IMG/VR virus record: IMGVR_UViG_3300020731_000057
Coordinates: 1 to 31,278 of that record
Strand: one strand, 5' to 3'
Origin: a virus
DNA: 31,278 nt
The position numbers and the translations under genes were made by a program. Positions 14,201-20,706 of this stretch are shown piece by piece. Below the pieces are notes generated by a model. That model made no database searches, had not been told where the DNA came from, and saw only the letters and a list, made by a program, of their open reading frames with translations. Within the stretch, counting starts at the first letter, position 1; each line of letters opens with the position of its first letter.

Positions 14201-14470
14201 CCAGCCAGCGAGGACTCGGATTGGACAGCGCGTCTGAAGGGTCGCTCCGGTTCCGTTAGTCGTACCGTTGATAAAGAACCCGGTGCGGTTGTCCAGAGTC
14301 ATGTTCAGTGTCGACGCCTCGATGCGGTCGAGGTAGTGCTGACGGCCAGCAGTGGTCGTGAAGTCAATGACGTAAGGGCTAATGTCAGTCCACGTCTGAT
14401 TCTGAGCGTAGAGGTTGGTGGATGTAAAGGCTACTTGGACAGCCAAAACAGGAAGGTTCGAGAGCGTCAT
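11276..14470 (-). CDS. Large minor tail protein (baseplate hub with LamG-like and repeated beta domains)
   Basis: A 1064-aa protein. The N-terminus (QVAFTSTNLYAQNQTWTDIS, RIEASTLNMTLDNRTGFF) matches actinophage minor tail proteins of hub or distal-tail type. Next come beta repeats with GQQVIVQG and FNGVFTVASATSTQFTV, a LamG-like domain at about 280-420 (SIDFWFIGQQAQG, DGAWHHIGLSVY), and three or more further G-x-V-T-G / NGTF-V / ST-F modules (about 470-670). After a conserved tail-protein part, residues 893-995 are an accessory domain nearly the same as one in the capsid protein. The end (VIEQVSHDF, QWHTSYTLDPYP) closes the hub fold. It probably carries receptor or glycan contacts. Confidence 0.85.
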   Translation of the reverse strand: MTLSNLPVLAVQVAFTSTNLYAQNQTWTDISPYVIDFTTTAGRQHYLDRIEASTLNMTLDNRTGFFINGTTNGTGATLQTRCPIRVLAGWPQLNVTAISGSGTVVTYTCANTYSAGQQVIVQGATTAAFNGVFTVASATSTQFTVASTATGSSSTATAAAAYPIFTGAIQSADERVMDALNQDMIITASDYTQFLSLQYMSRPNFYKQFVANTYDQNYYTLGQSGATDLLSGNTGSIVGLTTNTQPGVLLYSNDTCLDLTNGGNGSNIASFQPYGNTQTAAAGNSIDFWFIGQQAQGQTILSATWNTQTWYMSIATSGELVVQAAVANAFIYRSGIYIADGAWHHIGLSVYTSGGTSYFSLYCDGAYTSIGSAAGTLPLSIGVIGNNFGASPLSAYINHVVIGNPTQTANNPNILNRWTAGKMLAKTALSGDRIAEVLILAGYGTITNGALVPTSLYEVNDNAYSASTAITSISGTGTTATATVGSTSAWSAGQRVLISGQTYSGSIASIAWAVAAAGPSFSITSAFGGGGYYTYTAPNASSYLQAGQQVTVTGNSQSFFNGTFTVYSASSTQFVVTGASSGTGTGGTAQPLFGTATVTMTAPHAYSVGTPVTITGSTVAAYNGTWVVQSVTSTKWTFISSYTSNPGAVTGAGNTTGASYYNGFLTIASIPSATTLTFASTGAVTVTGGTLGNITNGAFFVQGLQSTATSSTALDLIQQVTDTDLGAFFQGPDGIFEFDSQADIYNTQRINAPTGYYVWTDQVTAGASYYNPSSLSIARDDADLWTTVQITPQNGVQQVYENNANQVIYGYSSLTKSGTIHATNDAAYQTAVFLGNLYGSPIPRVQNVELMAETNQGAQLPMMLNGSVGLTTTYLNDTVQFVRNQPGAWGSTVTGVTATNAIDTTGTGLPVTNISPVYLTFTAPTGETAPIAAGYLTNTTTNQGVKVSYTGSVPSGATGIAIYVTVGSVVYRASSASTASGQTGLAFAVYAPGLPMDGAINQRMVIEQVSHDFKADPGQWHTSYTLDPYPQRFAQSGYYFLVFDDPTYGQFDPAAGSGNNNAFL
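11486..11794 (-). repeat. Accessory beta domain, tail copy
   Basis: This codes residues 893-995 of the large minor tail protein. It aligns without gaps over 103 residues to residues 251-353 of the major capsid protein (21298-21606), with about 64% identity by hand count. Shared runs include DTTGTGLP, GETAPI, YRASS and STASGQT. The fold is probably fibronectin- or Ig-like, judged by pattern. Confidence 0.8.
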
Positions 14471-14664
14471 TTAGTCGTTCCTCCCCACTTACCAAACAGC
14501 GTTTTCTTGTTTCGAACGTCCTTGAGCATTTGATCTCGGACGGCTTTAGAGACAAGCGCAATGAATTGTGGGTCTTTGGCAAGGCGTGAGGAAAGGACGG
14601 TAAGGTCAATCTCAATGTCGATGTCACTTACCGGCTGACCGTCCCAGACTCCCTGGCCGTCCAT
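14467..14664 (-). CDS. Small tail-region protein, 65 aa
   Basis: A 65-aa protein between the tape measure and large minor tail genes. It has the pattern DIDIEIDLTVLSSRLAKDPQ, then FIALVSKAVRDQMLKDVRN, a strand then two helices, with a basic end (KKTLFGKWGGTTK). Not recognised. Its start makes TAATG with the tape measure stop and its stop makes ATGA with the next start, so the three genes are coupled. Probably a small tail assembly or tip protein by position. Confidence 0.6.
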   Translation of the reverse strand: MDGQGVWDGQPVSDIDIEIDLTVLSSRLAKDPQFIALVSKAVRDQMLKDVRNKKTLFGKWGGTTK

Positions 14665-16376
14665 TACTTCACCGAAACCTTGACTGAGTTGCGTTGGTTG
14701 GCGAGACGTGCAGCGTTGGCAAAGTCTGAGCCAAGCGTTTCTACCTTGCCGGTCTTGGTATTGCGTATGCCATGAGTTCCGACCGGAACCACCTTGCTGT
14801 CGATTTTAGAAAGTCCAAACCAAGTGGCGGCAACGATTGCAAGGGCTCCGGCAGCAATAGCCACGCCAGCAACGGTGATGCCACCAGCAACAGCCTCGGC
14901 TCCGGTTGCAAGTCCACCAGCCTCTGTGAGTCCACCAAGTGCAGAGCCACCTGCCATCTTGGCTGTGTTGATGTCAATGTTTCCCAAAAGGTCAATCATG
15001 GTGACACCTTGCGTTGAGGTGACTGGACCTGTCAGAGGATTGCCTCCACCCTTGCCGGTCATTTTTCCCCAAACAGACTTGAGACCGTTCCAGATTTCTG
15101 AACTAGCGTCAAACACCTTTTTCATGGCGTTCTTGACTTTGAGTGCCAGAGCAGCAGCGAATACGCCAGCGCCAGCAAGTCCGAGGATGTCGCCAGCAAG
15201 TGGGTGCTGCTTGAAATAGTTGATGACCGACGTTGCAAACTTGGCGATGTCCGTCAACTTAGGCAACAAGAAACTGCCAAGTCCAATAAGCATGGACTGA
15301 CCAGAGCCATTGAGCTCTTTGAGTTGCTGGCTGAGGTCTTTTTGAACTTTGGCCCAACCTTGAACAGCCGGTGCATTGCTCTTGAGTCGTGAGCCAATGT
15401 TGTCAACGTTGTCGGCAAATTGCTTGGCGTGTGAGCCACCGAGCATGAGTGCGGTCGAGTAGGCAACGGTGCTTCCGTAGATCCCCTTCATGGCTTCGAC
15501 GTAGGCAACTGAGCCGGCTGGGAAGCGTCGAGCAACAGCCTCTTGGATGACGGACAAGGCCGTGCCGAGACCTTCCTTCGGGTTCGACATGATGTTCTTG
15601 AGTTGCTGAGCGGACAGGCCGACGGCGTCAAGAGCCTTTTGTGAAGCCTTAGTGGGTGCGGAGAGGGAGAGGAGGGTTGTCTGCAAGTGCTGTGCAGCAA
15701 AGCGAGCCGAGAGACCGGCGTTCGTCATAGTGGCCATTGCGCCGGTGACGGTCTGGAAGTTGATTCCAAGAGCCGAAGCAACAGGCATCACTTTACCAAT
15801 TGAACTTGCCAAGTCCTCCAGGTGAGTCTTACCTGAGGCGACGGTTTCGATAAGGGCAGAGGTGACGGCGTTAGCGCGTGAGGCTGGGATGTTGTAGTCC
15901 GTCATGGCCGTTGTGACAGCGTTGGCCACAGTTGCCATTTGAGCGTTACCGACTGCAGCACCTTCGGCTGAAGCCTTCAAGATTTCGAGACCACGAGCGC
16001 CGTGATACCCGGCCGATTCGATGAGGTACATCCCCTCAGCCAATTGCTTTGGGGTTTGTCCGACGACGCCAGCCATGCTCAAGATGCCGTTTTTGACCAT
16101 CTCGATGTTCTTTTCAGATTCGCCAGCGCCGGTCACGAGAGTGGTCATAGCCGATTGGAAGTCGGCAGCCATCTTTACAGAGGCAACTCCAACTACTAGG
16201 CCAGCGCCGACAATTGCGGTGGATGCCTTGTTGGCGAATGAGGAGAACTTGGTTCCGGCAGCATCTGTTGATGCAGCAAATCCCTTGACCTTTTTCTCAG
16301 CGCCGTCAATCTTGGCGTTGAATTCTTTGGTGTCCGCGATCAGCGTGGCAATGATTGGGGGCAGGGTTCCGGCCAT
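14664..16376 (-). CDS. Tail tape measure protein
   Basis: A 570-aa protein with the typical pattern: N-terminal DTKEFNAKIDGAEKKVKGF, then ASTAIVGAGLVVGVASVKMAADFQSAMTTL split over 50-80, a TP901-type core with GQTPKQLAEGMYLIESAGYHG and helical Ala/Gly-rich segments, and hydrophobic stretches at about 385-420 and 490-520. It sets tail length and spans the tail lumen. At roughly 1.5 angstrom per residue, 570 residues suggest a tail near 85 nm, a short siphovirus tail. It has AGGAGACATC before the ATG. It follows the chaperone genes, as usual, with one gp10-like gene between. Confidence 0.93.
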   Translation of the reverse strand: MAGTLPPIIATLIADTKEFNAKIDGAEKKVKGFAASTDAAGTKFSSFANKASTAIVGAGLVVGVASVKMAADFQSAMTTLVTGAGESEKNIEMVKNGILSMAGVVGQTPKQLAEGMYLIESAGYHGARGLEILKASAEGAAVGNAQMATVANAVTTAMTDYNIPASRANAVTSALIETVASGKTHLEDLASSIGKVMPVASALGINFQTVTGAMATMTNAGLSARFAAQHLQTTLLSLSAPTKASQKALDAVGLSAQQLKNIMSNPKEGLGTALSVIQEAVARRFPAGSVAYVEAMKGIYGSTVAYSTALMLGGSHAKQFADNVDNIGSRLKSNAPAVQGWAKVQKDLSQQLKELNGSGQSMLIGLGSFLLPKLTDIAKFATSVINYFKQHPLAGDILGLAGAGVFAAALALKVKNAMKKVFDASSEIWNGLKSVWGKMTGKGGGNPLTGPVTSTQGVTMIDLLGNIDINTAKMAGGSALGGLTEAGGLATGAEAVAGGITVAGVAIAAGALAIVAATWFGLSKIDSKVVPVGTHGIRNTKTGKVETLGSDFANAARLANQRNSVKVSVK

Positions 16377-16384
16377 GATGTCTC

Positions 16385-16837
16385 CTAGAGTTTCTGTGCT
16401 TCTGCGTACGTCTCAAGGCCAAGCAACGTGATTGCTGGGATGACCTTGTCAACTGCTGGTTGCAGGTATGGGAATGGTTGCATCTTGGACGTGCCGTATT
16501 CGACGTATCCAGAGTAATAGAGGCCGGTTCCGGTCTTTGATTCCCAGCGACCTTTGCCGAGCGAGCGAACACTGCGAAGCCTGATGCTGTTCGACAGGTT
16601 GTGAGTGCGGTTGGTTGGACGCGGTGGATTGGCTGGGCCCACATAGTATCGACGGCCGGTAATGGCTGATGTTTTCATGTCGCCTAAAGGACGAGCTTGA
16701 AACTCTTTTTTGGCTGCGGACGAGATGAGTTTTCCACCTGCGGTGACGATGTATTCAGAAGCCTTGTCCATCCGCTTCTCAAGTTCAGTTATCCCGGCAA
16801 AGAACTCACCAGCGTTGACGTGAAAACTATTGGCCAT
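16385..16837 (-). CDS. HK97 gp10-like head-tail/tail component
   Basis: A 150-aa protein. GITELEKRMDKASEYIVTAGG begins the fold, and the C-terminal half has YSGYVEYGTSKMQPFPYLQPAVDK, the YxxYVE.GTxxMxxxPFLxPA signature of HK97 gp10-like proteins. These help complete the tail or head-tail joint. Its position, between the tail assembly chaperones and the tape measure, is unusual; it normally precedes the major tail gene. The start ATG lies inside the end of the frameshift product (which stops at 16827). Confidence 0.8.
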   Translation of the reverse strand: MANSFHVNAGEFFAGITELEKRMDKASEYIVTAGGKLISSAAKKEFQARPLGDMKTSAITGRRYYVGPANPPRPTNRTHNLSNSIRLRSVRSLGKGRWESKTGTGLYYSGYVEYGTSKMQPFPYLQPAVDKVIPAITLLGLETYAEAQKL

Positions 16838-17416
16838 TCTGAACCTCTTTGATTACGGTGTCGATTTGAAGCATCCATTCGGTCACGTCGATTGGCTGGT
16901 TGAGGAAGTCCTCGTGTGAGCCGCCGAACGCTTTGCGGAATCTGACCTCTCGGAAATACTCAGCGACCTCGGCGTCAACGTCTGTGTCTTTGCCTCTTAG
17001 CGCCTCGACCAGACGGTTCAGTCGGCGGTAGGGGCTTTTGGGTCGGTGTGTGGGGAAAAGTCAGGGGTTTGGTTGAACGCTTCAGAGCAGGCTGCAGCAA
17101 GGGCCTCGAAAGTGGGCTTTGGCAGGTCGAGCGTTGTCTCAAGCGTTGGAAGGTCGCCGAGTGACCATGAACTAACCATGCCGACAATGAGGGCTGCTTG
17201 GTAGCCGTCGAGGTTGTCTTGATCCTCCTCGGTCAGGTCAGCGAAGCGAGTCCAGGTGGTTGGGTCGTTTTCGTCAAATCCTGAGCTGGCGAGTTTTGCA
17301 GCAGTTCCGGCAGCCTTGATGTAGGCACGAGAAATCTGACGCGAGACGCGCTCGGTGATTTCGTCACGAGTCTTGATGATGGCTGATGCGCCGTTAGGCA
17401 GTTCAATTGCAGGCAT
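16827..17416 (-). CDS. Tail assembly chaperone gpG-T, -1 frameshift product
   Basis: Read through the slippery site CCCAAAA (17042-17036) by slipping one base back. The first 127 residues are shared with the short chaperone; the extension of 69 residues (from SPYRRLNRLVEALRGK to IKEVQNGQ) is read in the -1 frame and ends at TAG 16827. The extension has the gpT-like pattern EYFREVRFRKAFGG, then a helix ending EWMLQID. The new frame begins 18 bases before the zero-frame stop at 17018. Such pairs fold the tape measure during tail assembly. The site, frame direction and gene order all match the family. Confidence 0.85.
17018..17416 (-). CDS. Tail assembly chaperone gpG (zero-frame product)
   Basis: A 132-aa protein, mainly helical and acidic (DEITERVSRQISRAYIKAA, DLTEEDQDNLDGYQAAL, LPKPTFEALAAACSEAF), with a Pro/Thr-rich end. 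It lies between the major tail protein and the tape measure, the normal place of the short chaperone. The start at 17416 has AAAGGGAAACA before it. A longer reading to 17479 has no site and runs into the terminator hairpin. It is made in excess over the frameshift form. Confidence 0.85.
   Translation of the reverse strand: MPAIELPNGASAIIKTRDEITERVSRQISRAYIKAAGTAAKLASSGFDENDPTTWTRFADLTEEDQDNLDGYQAALIVGMVSSWSLGDLPTLETTLDLPKPTFEALAAACSEAFNQTPDFSPHTDPKAPTAD
17036..17042 (-). promoter_or_regulatory. Programmed -1 frameshift site (CCCAAAA)
   Basis: Minus-strand heptamer C-CCA-AAA in zero frame (GAC CCA AAA GCC). It fits X-XXY-YYZ with X=C and Y=A. A -1 slip opens the 69-residue gpT-like extension. 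I see no clear strong stem-loop just after it, so efficiency cannot be judged. Confidence 0.8.
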
Positions 17417-17466
17417 TGTTTCCCTTTGATAGAGTTGGACTAAGCAGCACGGTGTTGCGAGCAAAG

Positions 17467-17498
17467 AGCCCTGAGTCATCCCCCTTTGACTCAGGGCT
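17467..17498 (-). terminator. Terminator after the major tail gene
   Basis: A 12-bp perfect stem, AGCCCTGAGTCA and its complement, with an 8-base loop. On the minus strand it is preceded by AAAA and followed by CTTTGCTC. It stands just past the major tail gene stop (17512) and before the chaperone, the usual place for a partial terminator that keeps major tail protein levels high. Confidence 0.75.
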
Positions 17499-17511
17499 TT
17501 TCGCTACTTAC

Positions 17512-18534
17512 TTAGTAACCAGTCTGGTAAGCAGTCGACGTGCCGTTGATGGTCGTCGTCTTGATTGGTGCGTAACCAGAGATGGCGTCAGTCGAGTTGG
17601 CGTTGGCCGTGAATGAAACCTCGACCTCAGTGAACTCTTTTCCGCGAACGCGGCGTACGTCTTGGTACTGAACGCTGGTCATCTGGAATGCAATCGAGTG
17701 CTGAGTCGATGACGTGGCGTCGTTGGGGTCGGTGAAGGTGATGACCGTTGCCTGTGGCGAGCGAGTCAAAGCCGTTGCACCAGAACCAGTCGACCAAGTG
17801 TCTGACGTGCTGTCAACCAATGCGGTGAACTTACCAGTGACCTCAACAGGGCCAGCAAAGTTCAAGTGAGGAGCCTGAGTTCCAAGTGTGAAAATTGACT
17901 GAGTCTTGCGAGCAACTGTTAGTTCGCCAGATGAGATGTAGGTAAAGGTGGTTCCACCAACGGTGATGGCCGTGTCCCATGCAGGGATCATGTGCTCGGC
18001 TGAGAGGCTCAAGGTCTGGAAGGGCCCAGAAGCAGGAGCAGTTGCCGATGAGGTGTAGGGGTTGGCCAGGAACTTGACGGTGGCCTCGGCTGCAACATCT
18101 GCACCGAAGGTCAAAGCAATCTCGTCAGCCTGAGCTCCGGTCAAGGTGAACCAGTTAGCACCGTCGAAGTCGATGATCGAGTAGGACTTAGGTTGTGAAC
18201 CGTTAGCTGCATTGTTGTAGACGCCGATGACGTGCGTGTAAGGGCCTGAGCCGGTGACAGCGTCGTTTCCACCTAGAACCGAAGTCAGCAGAAGTGGGAA
18301 GGTGTCTGCGTATAGAAATGACTTGAATTCAACGGCATCCGAGCGTACTCCTTGAATTTGGTCATAGACCATAACAGGAGAGCCTCGGAGGGCTTCGTCA
18401 CGAAGGAACTTTTGTCCCGGTGTGATTTGTGGCGCTGCCACTGGAATCCACGTTGCAGTTCCGCTCGATGGGGTCGTGCCTCTGGTGCTCTCTGCAATGA
18501 GTCCGAGGTAACTATTTGCTACTAAGTAGGCCAC
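17512..18534 (-). CDS. Major tail (tube) protein
   Basis: A 340-aa protein. It starts VANSYLGLIAESTRGTTPSSG, with a beta-rich core including QGVRSDAVEFKSFLYADTF and a second beta half (VGGTTFTYISSGELTVARK, then RVRGKEFTEVEVSFTANAN). The pattern matches siphovirus tail tube proteins of actinophages. It forms the tail tube and is highly expressed; the terminator at 17467-17498 follows. The start is a GTG with AGGAG nine bases upstream. Length is normal for the family. Confidence 0.85.
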   Translation of the reverse strand: MAYLVANSYLGLIAESTRGTTPSSGTATWIPVAAPQITPGQKFLRDEALRGSPVMVYDQIQGVRSDAVEFKSFLYADTFPLLLTSVLGGNDAVTGSGPYTHVIGVYNNAANGSQPKSYSIIDFDGANWFTLTGAQADEIALTFGADVAAEATVKFLANPYTSSATAPASGPFQTLSLSAEHMIPAWDTAITVGGTTFTYISSGELTVARKTQSIFTLGTQAPHLNFAGPVEVTGKFTALVDSTSDTWSTGSGATALTRSPQATVITFTDPNDATSSTQHSIAFQMTSVQYQDVRRVRGKEFTEVEVSFTANANSTDAISGYAPIKTTTINGTSTAYQTGY

Positions 18535-18564
18535 TAGTGGCTCCTATTCTTGTTTGTTGGGTGG

Positions 18565-18810
18565 TTAGTTTGAGGCTGGGGTTTCGTCGGTTGATGGTGC
18601 TGAATCTGCTGGCGTGGCCTCAGGAGCCGAAGCAGGTGCGCTTGGTGCTGATGCCGGTGCACTTGGAGCTGAAGCGGTGGCCGAAGTCCAACGGTCGTCC
18701 GGTGCAGAGTCGAGGTCGTATGACTTGCCGGGCTCAGCCACGAGGACTGCGCCGTCGACAATGATGTTTGGGTAAACGAGGGTTTCGTCACCGTTGAATG
18801 TGAATGCCAT
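18565..18810 (-). CDS. Small protein with Ala/Ser/Pro repeat tail, 81 aa
   Basis: An 81-aa protein. Residues 1-42 are a beta domain (FTFNGDETLVYPNIIVDGAVLVAEPGKSYDL, split), and the rest is a low-complexity tail of SAP/APEA repeats encoded by a 21-bp tandem repeat. It precedes the major tail protein and has AGGAGCCAATC before the ATG. The N-terminal part resembles small head-tail proteins such as neck or tail-tube accessory proteins in actinophages. Function unknown. Confidence 0.6.
   Translation of the reverse strand: MAFTFNGDETLVYPNIIVDGAVLVAEPGKSYDLDSAPDDRWTSATASAPSAPASAPSAPASAPEATPADSAPSTDETPASN
18623..18675. repeat. 21-bp tandem repeat
   Basis: Two and a half copies of a 21-bp unit (GGAGCCGAAGCAGGTGCGCTT and GGTGCTGATGCCGGTGCACTT, then a partial unit) within the 81-aa gene. 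It codes the seven-residue repeat SAPASAP. Such repeats can change length by slippage. Confidence 0.7.
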
Positions 18811-18824
18811 GATTGGCTCCTTTG

Positions 18825-19337
18825 CTATGCGTCGATTTCCTCAAGAACTTGGATGCGGACTTCACTGTAGATTTGACTTACAGAGCCGGCTGCACCGAGC
18901 ATCTTGGGATAGTAGGAAACGGCTTCAATGTCGTTTCCACCATTGTGTCCACCTTCTCCCCATTGGAACACTGTTCCAGGAGCGTTGGCGATTCTGTTGG
19001 CTCGAACTTCGCTGATGAGCGAGTCGATAAAGGCGTCGTTTTCTGCCATTGCATCCTCAGACTTAGGGGTCGTGGAGCGGAAGTAGCAGTCAAGGACGAA
19101 CTCGTAAGAGACCATCTTGCGACCGTTGGTGAATCCACCTAGAGCGATGCGTTGCTCGCGCTGAGCGTTGATCCAAATGTAGACAACGGTTCCGCTCTTG
19201 TGGTCGGGAGCCGTGCCTTGATAGAAGTCGCCTTCTGGGGTCAACTTCGGTGGGTAGGCAAAGACCTTTGTCAGGCCAGTTATGCCAGCGCCTGAGAGGT
19301 AGTTTGCCACAGCGTTGCGAACTGTGGTGCGAGACAT
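18825..19337 (-). CDS. Tail terminator / neck-type connector protein
   Basis: A 170-aa protein. N-terminal MSRTTVRNAVANYLSGAGITGL, a beta part with SGTVVYIWINAQREQRIALGG, YEFVLDCYFRSTTPKSEDAMAENDAFIDSL in the middle, and a final strand with SEVRIQVLEEIDA. This alpha-beta plan is that of the tail terminator or head-closure family. I chose ATG 19337, which makes TAATG with the upstream stop. Its place between the connector and the major tail fits. Confidence 0.65.
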   Translation of the reverse strand: MSRTTVRNAVANYLSGAGITGLTKVFAYPPKLTPEGDFYQGTAPDHKSGTVVYIWINAQREQRIALGGFTNGRKMVSYEFVLDCYFRSTTPKSEDAMAENDAFIDSLISEVRANRIANAPGTVFQWGEGGHNGGNDIEAVSYYPKMLGAAGSVSQIYSEVRIQVLEEIDA

Positions 19338-20254
19338 TACGAGCGACCCCAAATCTGCTTGAAGTCATCTAGCAGGTCGTATCCAGAGGATTCGTGCCAC
19401 TCGGCGTTGAGGGTCTTGTTTGAGACTCCAACGGACTCGCCGACTTCGCTCAGGACTAGACCACCAGCTCCACGCTCTGTGACCATTGCACAGACGAAGT
19501 GGATGACAGCCTGCTTGACGGTGGCCGGCAGGGCTGAGACATTGACGCCAGTCGAGTGAGCGTATTTGAGGGCAGACTTCGTAGTGATGAAGTTAGTTGC
19601 TGCGCTCTCGACCACAATCTGTTCGGTGTATTGTCCATCCCAAATTGTGAGAGTCATGCCCGGATAAATCCCGGTGAGGTTATCTACCTCTACTCCACCG
19701 TCTCCGGCCTCAGCGCCTGATGTGACGAAGGTGTTGGCAAAGCCGTTGACGTAAGTCCACTGACAGAACTGCTCGTAGTCTCCGGGGAAACCTCCAGCGA
19801 CGAGGTTTAGGCTGCCGAACTGGACAACCGTCGAGATGCCGAAGTCCGAGGTGATGATGAACTGGTGACGCTCAATCGAGGTGTTGGTGTCGGTCAAGGT
19901 GATGGCCTGCATTCCGCTTCCGGGAGTTGTTCCGTAGGCGAATGAGTCCACTTCGAGGATTGGCCAGTATTGAGGATGGATGACGAACTGACCGAGTCGG
20001 TTGGGCCGGTAGCGTCCGTTTTCGACGTTGCTTGTGGCACAGAGGGTTCCCATTGCGCCGAGGCAGTAGTTGTCAGCCTTTGCTGACGCGCGGTAAATCA
20101 TGTCTTGCAAAGCAGCCGTCTGCTGAGCGTTGGTTCCACCCGGAATGAGGCTGGTGAAGTCGAGGCTGGCTGCGGTTGGCGAGTTCAGGACTTCGGTGAT
20201 GGTGACGTACGGTGCGCTGTTGTTCTCGCTCGTTACGAAGGAGGCTATTGGCAT
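19337..20254 (-). CDS. Head-tail connector (adaptor) protein
   Basis: A 305-aa protein. It begins MPIASFVTSENN, then a helical part with QQTAALQDMIYRASAKADNYC, as in adaptor proteins, then a beta insert (RHQFIITSDFGISTVVQFGSL) and a C-terminal helical part with VKQAVIHFVCAMVTERGAG and SGYDLLDDFKQIWG. It probably docks on the portal. Longer than common gp15/gp6 adaptors owing to the insert. GGAGG lies before the ATG inside the end of the upstream gene. Confidence 0.7.
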   Translation of the reverse strand: MPIASFVTSENNSAPYVTITEVLNSPTAASLDFTSLIPGGTNAQQTAALQDMIYRASAKADNYCLGAMGTLCATSNVENGRYRPNRLGQFVIHPQYWPILEVDSFAYGTTPGSGMQAITLTDTNTSIERHQFIITSDFGISTVVQFGSLNLVAGGFPGDYEQFCQWTYVNGFANTFVTSGAEAGDGGVEVDNLTGIYPGMTLTIWDGQYTEQIVVESAATNFITTKSALKYAHSTGVNVSALPATVKQAVIHFVCAMVTERGAGGLVLSEVGESVGVSNKTLNAEWHESSGYDLLDDFKQIWGRS

Positions 20255-20257
20255 TTG

Positions 20258-20545
20258 TTATTCCTCCTCTGGAACTAGATCAGTTGAACCACACTTACCG
20301 CATCTGTCGCGGAATACGCTCACAAAACCACATTGGCAACGGTAGCCTTGAGCACTGCGGAAGGTCGTGCCGGCCACAGCGAAGTCACCAGACTTGACGA
20401 GCTCTTTTGCTGTCGTCTGGTCGACGTGAAATGTACCGTCCTTAGCGCGGTTGACAATCTTGCCACCATCGCCGAGTTCAATCTGCGTTAGTTTGCGGTC
20501 TGAACCTACGAGTCGCACGATACCTTCCAATAAAGTTCTGGCCAT
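20258..20545 (-). CDS. Small zinc-ribbon protein between capsid and connector
   Basis: A 95-aa protein. N-terminal helix ARTLLEGIVRLVGSDRKL, then a strand part (FHVDQTTAKELVKSGDFAV), and a zinc ribbon YRCQCG with DRCGKCGSTDL and an acidic end (PEEE). The ATG at 20545 lacks a ribosome-binding site. A strong site (AAGGGAG, 20587-20581) instead precedes a different ATG at 20571, which opens a 21-residue frame that overlaps the start of this gene. It may be coupled through that short reading. Function unknown. Confidence 0.6.
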   Translation of the reverse strand: MARTLLEGIVRLVGSDRKLTQIELGDGGKIVNRAKDGTFHVDQTTAKELVKSGDFAVAGTTFRSAQGYRCQCGFVSVFRDRCGKCGSTDLVPEEE

Positions 20546-20571
20546 GTCCAAAGGACGTTGACGGTTTCCAT
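20506..20571 (-). CDS. Possible 21-residue leader peptide
   Basis: Small open frame with AAGGGAG nine bases before the ATG, coding METVNVLWTWPELYWKVSCD (plus S). It ends within the zinc-ribbon gene, covering that gene's start codon in another frame. It could be a coupling leader or a chance frame; the strong site and the Trp-rich content are of note. Confidence 0.35.
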   Translation of the reverse strand: METVNVLWTWPELYWKVSCDS

Positions 20572-20620
20572 TTTGTTTTTCTCCCTTAGCGAACTTCCCC
20601 TTTGGGTAATGCAACCTAAG

Positions 20621-20671
20621 AGCAGGGAGCCAGTCGGACGAAGGGGACACATCCGACCGGCTCAACCTGCT
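20621..20671 (-). terminator. Long hairpin after the major capsid gene
   Basis: On the minus strand an inner 12-bp stem (one G-U wobble that is a mismatch on the other strand) with a 13-base loop is continued, past a two-base bulge, by an outer 6-bp stem AGCAGG/CCTGCT. It lies 36 bases past the capsid stop. No T-run follows. It probably reduces downstream transcription or protects the capsid mRNA 3' end. Confidence 0.55.
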
Positions 20672-20706
20672 AGGTGCTGACGATAAGTCGCCAGCGATTG
20701 GTTTGA

